From contig CAMPIK010000079.1 in assembly GCA_946886325.1 (NCBI GenBank), positions 1 to 8,719 on the forward strand: 8,719 bases of DNA, written 5' to 3'. This DNA is from an uncultured Shinella sp. Lineage in GTDB: Bacteria > Pseudomonadota > Alphaproteobacteria > Rhizobiales > Rhizobiaceae. Under the pieces are notes generated by a model. That model did not search any database. It saw only the letters and a list, made by a program, of their open reading frames with translations, and had not been told where the DNA came from. Position 1 is the stretch's first letter, and each line of letters begins with the position of its first letter. Both the position numbers and the translations under genes were made by a program. This document shows, piece by piece, positions 1 to 6,876 of this stretch.

Positions 1-1
1 C

Positions 2-2104
2 ACGATCACCGATGCCGGTGGCAACGACCGCCTCGCGATCCAGAACTTCAGCGGCAATTTCACCGCGAAGCTGCCGACACAGAGCAACACGCTTGCCGGC
101 GGCACGACCTTCAAGGGCTTCGAAAGCTACACGATTACCGCCGTCGGCAGCGGCGCGAACCGCATCGTCACCGGCTCGGGCTACGATATCGTCGATAGCG
201 GCGCCGGAAACGACACCGTCAACGGCGGCGCCGGCAACGACCGCCTGCTGTCGGGGCTCGGCCGGGATACGGTCGATGGCGGCAGCGGCAACGACCGTGT
301 CGCGCTCGGCGACGGCGGCGCGGACAAGGCGAACGGCGGAACCGGGCTCGACAGCGTTTCCGTCGATCGGCACACCGCCGCCAAGGCCCTGACCTTCAGC
401 GCCACCGGCGCGGATGCAAAGCTCTCCGACGGCACGACGCTGAAGGCCTTCGAGACCTATCAGGTCGCCTTCGGCGCGGGCAACGACGTCGTCAAGTCGG
501 TGGGTGCTGCCCGCAGCGTCAGCTTCTACGGCAACAACGGCAACGACACGCTGATCGGCACCAAAGGCAACGACATGCTGGATGGCGGCGCCGGAAATGA
601 CACGCTGCGTTCCGGCGGTGGAAACGACCGGCTGCATGATGTCGGCGGCAACAATGTCATCGAGTCCGGTAGCGGCAACGATCGCGTGACGATCGGCGAT
701 CCGATCAAGGGGGCGAATGGCAACAACCGGGTCGATCTCGGCGACGGCAATGACAGCTTCGCCCGCACCGCCTCGAAGGGCACGCTCAATCTCGATGGCG
801 GAAAGGGCATCGACAGTGCCGCCATCGATTTCAGCAAATATACCAAAGGCATCGTCTTCAAGCTTGCGCCGACGGTCAACGTCACCAACGCCCCGGTGAC
901 CGTCAAGAATGTCGAGCAGGTCTCGCTCCTCGGCGGCACGGGCAACGACACGTTCGTCGGCGGAAAACTGAACGACAGCCTGAGCGGCAATAGCGGCAAT
1001 GACAGCCTGACGGGCGGCGCGGGCAACGACCGGCTCTCGGGCGATCTCGGCAACGACATGCTGAAGGGCGGCCTCGGCAACGATACGCTCTACGGCGACG
1101 GGACCACAGTCGGCATCGGTCGCGACCGGCTTTATGGCGAGGACGGCAACGACCGGGTGCACATGGGCATCGGCGACTTCGCGGATGGTGGAAGCGGCAG
1201 CGACGTCCTGAACCTCAACCTGTCGAACCAGACGAAGGATATCGCCTTCCGCTTCTCGCCCGCCACCGTCAAGATCGACGGCCTGACGTCCTTCAAGGGT
1301 TTCGAGACGCTCGAATATTCCGGCAGCGCCGGCAAGGACACCGTGACCGGCGGAAATCTCAACGACAAGATCGACGGCAACGGCGGCAACGACGTGCTTC
1401 GTGGCGGCGCCGGCAACGACTGGCTCCGGGACGGTGCGGGCAATGACAGCCTCTTCGGCGACGCCGGCAACGACACGCTCGTGCGCAGCGTGCTGACCGG
1501 CACCGACCGTTTCGATGGCGGCACGGGCATCGACTCGCTGTCCTTCGCCGCGGGCACCACCTCGGTCGTGCTCGATCTGCAGGACCAGTCCCGCAACAAG
1601 GGCAGCGCTCTCGGCCTGACCGTCTCGAATGTCGAGATCATCAACGGCAGTGCCAGCGATGACGACATCCGCGGCGATGCGACGGCAAACACGCTCAACG
1701 GCAACGCATCCGACGACGTTCTGCAGGGCCGCAACGGCAATGACCGCCTGACCGGCGGCGCCGGAGACGACTGGCTGACCGGCGGCGCCGGGAACGACCA
1801 GTTCATCTTCAGCCGCGCCGGACGCGACGGCGAAGGTGACGTCATCACCGACTTCACACGCGGCCAGGACAAGCTCATGATCGACGCCAGCGACTACGGC
1901 ATGGCCGCGAGTGCAAAGACGGTGTCGCTGGTCGTCGGCGCGGACCCGGTCGCCAAGGGAGCCGGCGGCACCTTCCTCTTCGAGTCCGACAATGGCCGCC
2001 TGTGGTTCGATGCGGACGGCAAGGGCGCGGAGGCCGATCTCCAGCTCGTCGCCCAGGTACAGGGCGTGACGACGCTCACGACCAGCGATTTCGGCCTGTT
2101 CTGA
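2..2104 (+). CDS. RTX calcium-binding repeat protein, 5'-truncated by window edge, probable type I secretion substrate
   Basis: The frame is open from base 2 to the TGA at 2102-2104, giving 700 visible residues. A GTG at 500 lies inside the repeat region and is not the true start, because typical repeats continue upstream of it; the real start is outside the window. The protein carries many glycine- and aspartate-rich nonapeptides of the GGxGxDxUx type (for example GGAGNDTLR and GGAGNDRLS). In known RTX proteins these fold into Ca2+-binding beta-rolls outside the cell. They sit in five blocks separated by longer beta-rich linkers. After the last block come VITDFTRGQDKLMID and LWFDADGKGAEADL, which resemble the C-terminal region of serralysin-type and other RTX proteins. 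The extreme end SDFGLF (an acidic residue followed by hydrophobic ones) fits a type I secretion signal. No catalytic domain is visible, and no ABC transporter or membrane fusion protein gene lies in the window. An adhesin, surface or biofilm protein is likely, but an enzyme domain upstream cannot be excluded. Confidence 0.9.
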   Translation, partial: TITDAGGNDRLAIQNFSGNFTAKLPTQSNTLAGGTTFKGFESYTITAVGSGANRIVTGSGYDIVDSGAGNDTVNGGAGNDRLLSGLGRDTVDGGSGNDRVALGDGGADKANGGTGLDSVSVDRHTAAKALTFSATGADAKLSDGTTLKAFETYQVAFGAGNDVVKSVGAARSVSFYGNNGNDTLIGTKGNDMLDGGAGNDTLRSGGGNDRLHDVGGNNVIESGSGNDRVTIGDPIKGANGNNRVDLGDGNDSFARTASKGTLNLDGGKGIDSAAIDFSKYTKGIVFKLAPTVNVTNAPVTVKNVEQVSLLGGTGNDTFVGGKLNDSLSGNSGNDSLTGGAGNDRLSGDLGNDMLKGGLGNDTLYGDGTTVGIGRDRLYGEDGNDRVHMGIGDFADGGSGSDVLNLNLSNQTKDIAFRFSPATVKIDGLTSFKGFETLEYSGSAGKDTVTGGNLNDKIDGNGGNDVLRGGAGNDWLRDGAGNDSLFGDAGNDTLVRSVLTGTDRFDGGTGIDSLSFAAGTTSVVLDLQDQSRNKGSALGLTVSNVEIINGSASDDDIRGDATANTLNGNASDDVLQGRNGNDRLTGGAGDDWLTGGAGNDQFIFSRAGRDGEGDVITDFTRGQDKLMIDASDYGMAASAKTVSLVVGADPVAKGAGGTFLFESDNGRLWFDADGKGAEADLQLVAQVQGVTTLTTSDFGLF
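200..355 (+). repeat. RTX nonapeptide block 1
   Basis: First visible cluster of glycine/aspartate nonapeptides in the RTX gene (SGAGNDTVN, GGAGNDRLL, GGSGNDRVA, ending GGTGLDSVS). At the DNA level the codon trio GGC-AAC-GAC recurs. It is followed by a non-repeat linker running to about base 529. Confidence 0.8.
530..760 (+). repeat. RTX nonapeptide block 2
   Basis: Second cluster: GNNGNDTLI, GTKGNDMLD, GGAGNDTLR, SGGGNDRLH, a degenerate unit with GGNNVIE, then SGSGNDRVT and GDGNDSF. A further isolated unit, GGKGIDSAA, begins the linker that follows. Confidence 0.8.
932..1210 (+). repeat. RTX nonapeptide block 3 (longest)
   Basis: Third and longest visible cluster: GGTGNDTFV, GGKLNDSLS, GNSGNDSLT, GGAGNDRLS, GDLGNDMLK and GGLGNDTLY, then an insertion (GDGTTVGIG), then GEDGNDRVH and GGSGSDVLN. 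Consecutive full-consensus units make this the best candidate for an uninterrupted beta-roll. Confidence 0.8.
1322..1540 (+). repeat. RTX nonapeptide block 4
   Basis: Fourth cluster: GSAGKDTVT, GGNLNDKID, GNGGNDVLR, GGAGNDWLR, DGAGNDSLF, GDAGNDTLV, closing with GGTGIDSLS. A beta-rich linker follows to about base 1645. Confidence 0.8.
1646..1810 (+). repeat. RTX nonapeptide block 5 (C-terminal)
   Basis: Last cluster: GSASDDDIR, a weak unit GDATANTLN, GNASDDVLQ, GRNGNDRLT, GGAGDDWLT, GGAGNDQFI. It leads directly into the C-terminal secretion region. The first units have Asp in place of Asn before the conserved Asp and are less regular than the last three. Confidence 0.75.
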
Positions 2105-2121
2105 GAACGTGAAAACGAAGA

Positions 2122-2154
2122 AGGCCATCCCCGGAAAATCTCCGGGGATGGCCT
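2122..2154. terminator. Bidirectional intrinsic terminator between convergent genes
   Basis: A perfect 14-bp inverted repeat (AGGCCATCCCCGGA at 2122-2135 pairing with 2141-2154) with a 5-base loop lies 17 bases after the RTX stop and 38 bases past the rppH stop. Read on the minus strand it is followed by TCTTCGTTTTC, a fair T-rich tail, so it is a good terminator for rppH. On the plus strand the tail is only ATTCGAT, but the stem is strong enough that it probably also ends the RTX transcript. Confidence 0.8.
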
Positions 2155-2192
2155 ATTCGATCCGCAGATTGGACAGGCGCCCGGACGTCGCC

Positions 2193-2729
2193 CTACTTGC
2201 CCGCAAGCGCCGAGAAGATCGACACGACCTCGTCGTAGACCTTGCGCTTGAAGGGCACGATCAGTCCCGGCAGGTCGCCCATCGGCTTCCATTCCCAGGC
2301 GTCGAATTCCGGTTCGTGGCCGCCCGGTGGCGGGTTGATCGCGATCTCGCTTTCGTCGCCCTCGAAGCGGAAGGCGAACCAGCGCTGGGTCTGGCCGCGA
2401 TATTTGCCCTTGAGACCGATGCCGATCAGGTGCGGCGGAAGATCGTAATTGACCCAGCGGCCGGCATCGGAAAGCAGCGTCACGCTGCGCATGCCGGTCT
2501 CCTCGTAGAGTTCCCGGTAGGCTGCCTTCAGAGGATCCTCGTCCTTGTCGATCCCGCCCTGCGGCATCTGCCAGAGCTGCGGAGACCCGTCATATTCCGA
2601 ATTGCCCTCGGCAATGCGCCGGCCGGCCCAGACGAGACCGTCACGGTTGAGCACCATGATGCCGACGCAGGGACGGTAGGGAAGATCCTCCGCGCGCATC
2701 TGCTTCGTCGTTTTTTCGCCCTTGCTCAT
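2193..2729 (-). CDS. rppH: RNA pyrophosphohydrolase (Nudix), RppH/NudH/IalA type
   Basis: The 178-residue protein carries a complete Nudix box at residues 58-80: G58, E64, the REL motif at 72-74, then E76-E77, G79 and M80, matching G-x5-E-x7-REL-x-EE-x-G. It also has the RppH features YRPCVGIM near residue 18 and LWQMPQGG at 52-59. The enzyme removes pyrophosphate from 5'-triphosphate mRNA ends and so triggers RNase E decay; family members also cleave dinucleoside polyphosphates. In Bartonella the homologue is the invasion-associated protein IalA, which I recall lies beside ctpA as here. The ATG at 2729 has AGGAGATGAG just upstream, which overlaps the stop of the preceding gene six bases away, so translational coupling is likely. 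A second ATG at 2699 (residue 11) is a less likely start. Length is slightly above the usual 155-175 residues. Confidence 0.94.
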   Translation of the reverse strand: MSKGEKTTKQMRAEDLPYRPCVGIMVLNRDGLVWAGRRIAEGNSEYDGSPQLWQMPQGGIDKDEDPLKAAYRELYEETGMRSVTLLSDAGRWVNYDLPPHLIGIGLKGKYRGQTQRWFAFRFEGDESEIAINPPPGGHEPEFDAWEWKPMGDLPGLIVPFKRKVYDEVVSIFSALAGK

Positions 2730-2735
2730 ACCGTC

Positions 2736-3932
2736 TCATCTCCTGGCCGCATCGTCGGCCAATGCCGACACGCCGACGATCTCGATGCCGCGCGTCGAGG
2801 CTTCCTGACACCAATCGGCGATCGCGTCCACGCTTTCGTCGAAGGCCGAGGCGACGCCGATCGCCTGGCCGTTGCGCCGGGCGATGCGCTCCAGTTCGTC
2901 GAGCTTGCGCAGGATCGCCTCGCGCGCCAGTTCGCCGTCGAGTTGCAGATCGGCGAAGGCATGCGGCATCTCGATTGCCTTGGCAAGCGTGCCGCTCTGC
3001 GACTGGACCGACGAACCGTCGTCGAGGAACAGCAATCCGCGCGCCGCCACATCGCGCAGGATCGGATCGAGCGCATCGACGCTCGACAGGAAGCGGCCGC
3101 CCATGAAATTCATGACGCCGGTATAATTGGTGATCTGGCCCATGGCCTGATGCAGGTCGGCAAGGTTTTCCTCGGCGCTGGCGTCCGCGAGCAGCGTCTT
3201 CGGGCCGGGATTGTTTTCCGGATAGTCGAAGGGCTCCAGCGGCACCTGCAGGAGAATTTCATGGCCGCCGCGCCGCCCCTCCTGCATCCAGCGCTGGAGG
3301 CTGTTTCCGGCAGAGGCGAAGGCAAGCGTCACCTCGCCGGGCAGGATGTCGATCGCCCTTTGCGTGCCCGTCTGGCTGAGTCCGAGACCGCCCACGACGA
3401 TCGCGATCCGGGTGCCGCGCGCGCCGGACCACGGCCGGGCATATTGCTCGACCGGCCTGAGGCCATCCGGGCCGACCACGGGCAAGCGGCCATAGGGACT
3501 GTCTTCGAGCAGATCGTCGTTCGGGAAGGCGGCGGAGCGCGCATCCTGTCCGATCCGGCTGGCGGCGATGATCAGCGGCCCCTCGCCGTCGCGCTGGCCG
3601 GGCGAATATTTGCGCACGACATTGCCGTCGTTGGTTCGCGTCGTTTCCACATTGGCGCCGGAAAGACCGGTCTCCCGCCTGACGCCATCGGCCGGCGCAC
3701 GGCGCTCATCCACCGCTGCAACCTCGGCCGAGGCGGCCGCTTCGGTCTCGGCCGTCACGACCGGCGGTGCATCCCGCAGACCGGACGGCGCAAGCGAGGT
3801 CCAGAGAGAAAGGCCGACAATAGAGAGAAGCGCGCCCGCCGGAACCGCCCGCGACGCGAAAAACGCCAGCGGCCCGCGTCCGGATTTGGCCTTGCGTGTC
3901 TGGCCGAGCGGTGCGTTGAGATCTGTTCCCAA
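2736..3932 (-). CDS. Divergent polysaccharide deacetylase family protein (YibQ/DUF610-like), probably catalytically degenerate
   Basis: The 398-residue protein has a basic N-terminus, one hydrophobic segment at about 30-50 (uncleaved anchor or signal peptide), a low-complexity periplasmic linker to about 170, and a C-terminal domain of about 175-390 matching the pattern of the divergent polysaccharide deacetylase family: TRIAIVVGGLGLS, HEILLQVPLEP, GVMNFMGGRF, GLLFLDDGSS. The canonical family has Asp-Asp in the first strand (IVIDDxG), His in LHxPME and NHMGS in the third motif. Here these are Gly181-Gly182, Gln229 and NFMGG (Phe276). Metal binding and deacetylation are therefore doubtful, and the role is unknown, probably envelope-related given its envC and ctpA neighbours. 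The start is TTG at 3932. An in-frame stop lies a short way upstream, no ATG or GTG lies between, and the next in-frame Met is near residue 215, past the start of the conserved domain. The ribosome site is weak (AGGG). It lies 68 bases after ctpA. Confidence 0.85.
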   Translation of the reverse strand: MGTDLNAPLGQTRKAKSGRGPLAFFASRAVPAGALLSIVGLSLWTSLAPSGLRDAPPVVTAETEAAASAEVAAVDERRAPADGVRRETGLSGANVETTRTNDGNVVRKYSPGQRDGEGPLIIAASRIGQDARSAAFPNDDLLEDSPYGRLPVVGPDGLRPVEQYARPWSGARGTRIAIVVGGLGLSQTGTQRAIDILPGEVTLAFASAGNSLQRWMQEGRRGGHEILLQVPLEPFDYPENNPGPKTLLADASAEENLADLHQAMGQITNYTGVMNFMGGRFLSSVDALDPILRDVAARGLLFLDDGSSVQSQSGTLAKAIEMPHAFADLQLDGELAREAILRKLDELERIARRNGQAIGVASAFDESVDAIADWCQEASTRGIEIVGVSALADDAARR

Positions 3933-3959
3933 GAGACTGGGCGCCCTGTCGGAAAGGAA

Positions 3960-3992
3960 ACCGGACCCGTGGCGTTGGCCATCGGGTCCGGT
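3960..3992 (-). terminator. Terminator or attenuator hairpin between ctpA and the deacetylase-like gene
   Basis: A 10-bp perfect stem (ACCGGACCCG at 3960-3969 pairing with 3983-3992) is extended inside by TGGC/GCCA (3970-3973 with 3978-3981) around a 4-base loop, with one bulged base at 3982. On the minus strand it begins nine bases after the ctpA stop and is followed by TTTCCTTTCC. It fits an intrinsic terminator with an imperfect T tail. Since no clear promoter follows before the TTG start at 3932, partial read-through (attenuation) to the deacetylase gene and rppH is plausible. Confidence 0.6.
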
Positions 3993-4000
3993 CCATCATG

Positions 4001-5323
4001 TCAGTCCTTGAGTTCGGCCTTCTCGGGATTGGCCGGGAAGGACGGATCGGTCTTCTCGCCGCGCAGCAGTTCGAGCGCATACTGAAGCTGGAGGTCGTCC
4101 TTGGCTTCCGGCGGCACATAGGCCGAGGAGCCCGAGCCTTCATCCGTCTCGCTCTGGCCCTGGATATGACCGCGCAGGTTGGATTCACCAGCGGCTTCCA
4201 GCTTGCCCTGCAGTTCCGGCGGCAGCGGCTGTTCGACCTTGATATCCGGCGTGATGCCGGTGCCCTGGATCGACTTGCCGGACGGCGTGTAATAGAGCGC
4301 CGTCGTCAGCCGGAGCGCACCCGCCTCGCCCATCGGGATGATGGTCTGGACGGAGCCCTTGCCGAAGGACCGCGTGCCGAGCACCGTGGCGCGGCGCAGA
4401 TCCTGCAGCGCACCGGCGACGATTTCCGAAGCGGAGGCGGAACCGCCGTTGACCATGACGATCACAGGCTTGCCGTCGCTGAGGTCGCCCGGCGAGGCGT
4501 TGAAGCGGCGCGTCTCGTCGTCGTTGCGGCCGCGCGTGGAGACCACTTCGCCCCGTTCCAGGAAAGCATCGGAGACGTTGATCGCCTGATCGAGCAGGCC
4601 GCCCGGGTTGAGCCGCAGGTCGAGCACATAGCCCTTCAGCTTGTCGGCCGGCACCTCGGCCTTGATCTTCTCGATGGCGGCCGAAAGGTCGTCATAGGTC
4701 TTTTCGGTGAAGGAGATGACGCGCAGGTAGCCGACGTCGTTCTCGACGCGGGACTTCACGGCCTTGACCGCGATGATGTCGCGCATGATCGTCAGTTCGA
4801 TCGGCTTGTCGGCGCCCTTGCGCAGGATCGTCAGCTTGATCGGCGTGTTGACCTTGCCGCGCATCTTCTCGACGGCTTCCTCGAGCTTGAGGCCGCGAAC
4901 GTCCTGTCCGTCGATCTTCGAGATCAGGTCGCCGGCGAGCACGCCGGCGCGCGAGGCGGGCGTATCGTCGATCGGCGTGATGACCTTGACGAGGTCTTCC
5001 TCCATCGTGACCTCGATGCCGAGGCCGCCGAATTCGCCGCGCGTCTGCGTGCGCATGTCCTCGGCGTCGCGGGCATTCATGTAGGAGGAATGCGGGTCGA
5101 GCGAGGTGAGCATGCCATTGATGGCATTCTCGATCAGCTGGTCTTCCTTCGGCGGCGTCACATATTGCGCGCGCACGCGCTCGAAGACGTCTCCGAAGAT
5201 CGACAGTTCGCGATAGGTCGTGGCACCCGCGGCCTCTGCCGGCTTGGTCACCGAGTACACGACACTCATTGCGGTGGCACCCATCAATGCACCGACGAGA
5301 ACAAGTGAAGCCCTACGTATCAT
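4001..5323 (-). CDS. ctpA: Carboxy-terminal processing protease CtpA (S41A family)
   Basis: This is a 440-residue periplasmic serine protease of the Tsp/CtpA type, which cleaves or degrades exported proteins from their C-termini. An N-terminal signal or anchor (MIRRASLVLVGALMG onward) ends near the AEA at residues 29-31. A PDZ domain lies at about 96-170 (GGLGIEV, then PASRAGVLAGDLI and KIDGQDV). The S41 core follows, with LRLNPGG near 236-242, catalytic Ser at about 297 in NGGSASASEI and catalytic Lys at about 322 in SFGKGSVQT, spaced 25 residues apart as in E. coli Prc. The frame is open further upstream to 5398, but the ATG at 5323 is chosen because the signal peptide begins there and GGAAAGG sits 6-12 bases before it. 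It overlaps the 3' end of the envC-like gene by 11 bases, so the two are probably coupled. In other bacteria CtpA/Prc enzymes degrade peptidoglycan hydrolases, which suits this neighbourhood. Confidence 0.94.
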   Translation of the reverse strand: MIRRASLVLVGALMGATAMSVVYSVTKPAEAAGATTYRELSIFGDVFERVRAQYVTPPKEDQLIENAINGMLTSLDPHSSYMNARDAEDMRTQTRGEFGGLGIEVTMEEDLVKVITPIDDTPASRAGVLAGDLISKIDGQDVRGLKLEEAVEKMRGKVNTPIKLTILRKGADKPIELTIMRDIIAVKAVKSRVENDVGYLRVISFTEKTYDDLSAAIEKIKAEVPADKLKGYVLDLRLNPGGLLDQAINVSDAFLERGEVVSTRGRNDDETRRFNASPGDLSDGKPVIVMVNGGSASASEIVAGALQDLRRATVLGTRSFGKGSVQTIIPMGEAGALRLTTALYYTPSGKSIQGTGITPDIKVEQPLPPELQGKLEAAGESNLRGHIQGQSETDEGSGSSAYVPPEAKDDLQLQYALELLRGEKTDPSFPANPEKAELKD

Positions 5324-6755
5324 TGCGCGCCTTTCCAGAGACTTTGGCAGACCACCAGGGTCGGGAATCAACCGGTTTGCCGTTCTTTCGAAATTCAATG
5401 TAAAGCGTCGGCTTTTCCGTTTCCAGAGCCAAAGCGTTCACGCTTGCCACTCTTTTCTCGCCCATCACGGCAAGCGGTTCGCCGGCCACCACGAACTGTC
5501 CCTCGCGAACGTTCACCCGGTCCATACCGGACAGCACCAGGTGGTAGTCGTCGCCTGCATTGAGGATGATCATGCGCCCGTAGCTCCGGAACGTACCGGC
5601 AAAAACGACCCAGCCATCGGCGGGTGCCGTCACCAGTGCGCCGGGATTGGCGGCGAGTATCAGCCCCTGCGAGGGATGGCCCGTGCCATCCGCTTCCCCG
5701 AACCCGCGCAGCGCGTCTCCGGCAACCGGATAGTCGAGACGCTCGTGCAGGTCGGAAAACGCATATGCCGGAGCAATGCGGTTTTTGTCGGGCACCGCCT
5801 GCTGCGCCTCGGCCTTCGCCTTCTCCCGTTCGGCATCCGAAAGCTTCGCGCGCTGCTCTTCCTGCGCACGGGCAAGGGCTGCCGCATCCTGGACCGACGT
5901 GATTTCCTTCTCCAGCGAGCCGATCAGGCCTTCGAGGCTCGTGGCGCGCCCGGCCAACTCTTCGGCGCGCCGGCGCTCGGCCGCAAGCGTCCGGCTGTTT
6001 TCAGCGGTCAGCGCTTCGTTTTCCCTGATCAGAAGTTCGGAGCGCTTCTCCTCCTCCAGCCGGTCGCGCATCGCCACGGCGAGTTCGCCCTTCTCCTTGC
6101 CGATCTCGTCGCGCACCTTGCCGAGTGCTGCGAGATCCCCAAGCAGGCGGTCCGTCTCGGCCCGCATGCCGGGCACGACGGCGCCGAGCAGGATGGCGCT
6201 TCGAACGGAGGACAGCGCGTCGTCGGGCGAAACCAGAAGCGCAGGCGGCGGATTGCGCCCCATGCGCTGGAGGGCCGCCAGCACTTCCGTCAGCAGGCCG
6301 CGGCGTGCAAGCAGCGACTGGCGCGTCTCGTCCTCCTGGCCGCGCAATGCCGAAAGCCGCTTTTCCCCGGCAAGGATGCGGGCCTCCATGTCCTGCCGGG
6401 CTCTTGCCGACTTGACGATCGCCTCGCGCAGCGACGCGCGGGATTTTTCGAGATCGGCAATGCCCGCTTCCAGCGCCTTTGCCTTTTCCTCCGTCAGCGA
6501 AATCGTCTCCGAAAGCGCTTCCAGCTCGCGGCGGGTGCTGTCGCGGCGAAGGGCGAGCACGGCGGCAGGGTCGATCTCCCGGCGCGGCAATGCGCCGGTC
6601 TTTTCGCTCGTCACGCCAAGCGGGGCACCGGAGCCGGGCTCGGCCACAAGCGGTGCCGGCGCGAGCAGAACCGTCGCAAGCAGGCAAAGCCGCAGGCAGG
6701 TCGCGCCGATGCCGCCTGCCTCCCCCTGCCGGTCGCCTTTTCCGGTTGTCGCCAT
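5313..6755 (-). CDS. envC: EnvC-type murein hydrolase activator (coiled coil plus degenerate LytM/M23 domain)
   Basis: A 480-residue exported protein. The signal peptide spans about residues 20-38 (CLRLCLLATVLLAPAPLVA). A long, charged, Glu/Lys/Arg/Ala-rich coiled coil runs from about 70 to 320, interrupted near 165-200 by a Pro- and hydrophobic-rich stretch as in EnvC. A LytM-like domain spans about 341-469. The active M23 pattern HxxxD...HxH is not kept: HPSQGLIL lacks the Asp and the final strand reads TLYIEFRKNGKPV, close to EnvC's SLYFEIRRQGQAV. The protein is therefore predicted to activate N-acetylmuramoyl-L-alanine amidases at division rather than cut peptidoglycan itself; Caulobacter has an analogous protein, LdpF. 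The start ATG at 6755 has GGGTGAT just upstream and leads straight to the signal peptide. A longer open frame to 6938 would run into rlmH. The stop lies inside ctpA's first codons. The symbol is used in the family sense only. Confidence 0.88.
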   Translation of the reverse strand: MATTGKGDRQGEAGGIGATCLRLCLLATVLLAPAPLVAEPGSGAPLGVTSEKTGALPRREIDPAAVLALRRDSTRRELEALSETISLTEEKAKALEAGIADLEKSRASLREAIVKSARARQDMEARILAGEKRLSALRGQEDETRQSLLARRGLLTEVLAALQRMGRNPPPALLVSPDDALSSVRSAILLGAVVPGMRAETDRLLGDLAALGKVRDEIGKEKGELAVAMRDRLEEEKRSELLIRENEALTAENSRTLAAERRRAEELAGRATSLEGLIGSLEKEITSVQDAAALARAQEEQRAKLSDAEREKAKAEAQQAVPDKNRIAPAYAFSDLHERLDYPVAGDALRGFGEADGTGHPSQGLILAANPGALVTAPADGWVVFAGTFRSYGRMIILNAGDDYHLVLSGMDRVNVREGQFVVAGEPLAVMGEKRVASVNALALETEKPTLYIEFRKNGKPVDSRPWWSAKVSGKARNDT

Positions 6756-6780
6756 ATCACCCGTGACTTGCGTTTGATCC

Positions 6781-6809
6781 GGTCTAAGCCGATTTGCCGA
6801 TTTCGCCAA
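6781..6809 (-). promoter_or_regulatory. Weak candidate promoter for envC-like gene
   Basis: In the 121-base gap between rlmH and the envC-like gene, the minus strand reads TTGGCG (6809-6804), a 17-base spacer, then TAGACC (6786-6781), 25 bases before the start codon. The spacer is mostly a tandem copy of AAATCGGC (6803-6788). The -10 match is poor (3 of 6), so this is only a suggestion. Further upstream (6842-6862) is a 7-bp hairpin with one G-U pair and no T tail. Confidence 0.25.
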
Positions 6810-6876
6810 GAAACAATGCCGAAATTGCGGCTTTCCCTTCTGCCACACGAGACTTGTGCGGCGGTGACGACCCGCG

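Noticed and set aside
500..502. GTG as the start of the RTX gene
   Set aside because: The same frame is open to base 2 and contains typical RTX units upstream, so the GTG is internal and the gene enters from outside the window.
200..1810. Periodic DNA repeats as a possible CRISPR or satellite array
   Set aside because: The repetition follows codons for the GxGNDxL protein repeat, has no constant-length spacers, and varies at third positions as a coding repeat does.
1132..1878. Minus-strand open frame of 248 codons inside the RTX gene (with another at 526-1080)
   Set aside because: It is a Ser/Pro/Leu-rich repeat, the mirror image of the glycine/aspartate nonapeptides; nothing supports it as a gene.
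3755..3982. Minus-strand ATG at 3982 as an upstream start for the deacetylase-like gene
   Set aside because: It is in a different reading frame. The in-frame option is the TTG at 3932, which has an in-frame stop not far upstream.
2109..4085. Open frame of 658 codons on the plus strand opposite rppH and the deacetylase-like gene
   Set aside because: It is antisense to two well-supported genes, is Arg/Ala/His-rich with no recognisable motif, and is what GC-rich codon use on the other strand produces. Its GTG start falls just after the RTX stop by chance.
3998..5308. Open frame of 436 codons on the plus strand opposite ctpA
   Set aside because: It mirrors the ctpA reading frame and has no family motif, whereas ctpA on the minus strand has signal peptide, PDZ and Ser/Lys motifs.
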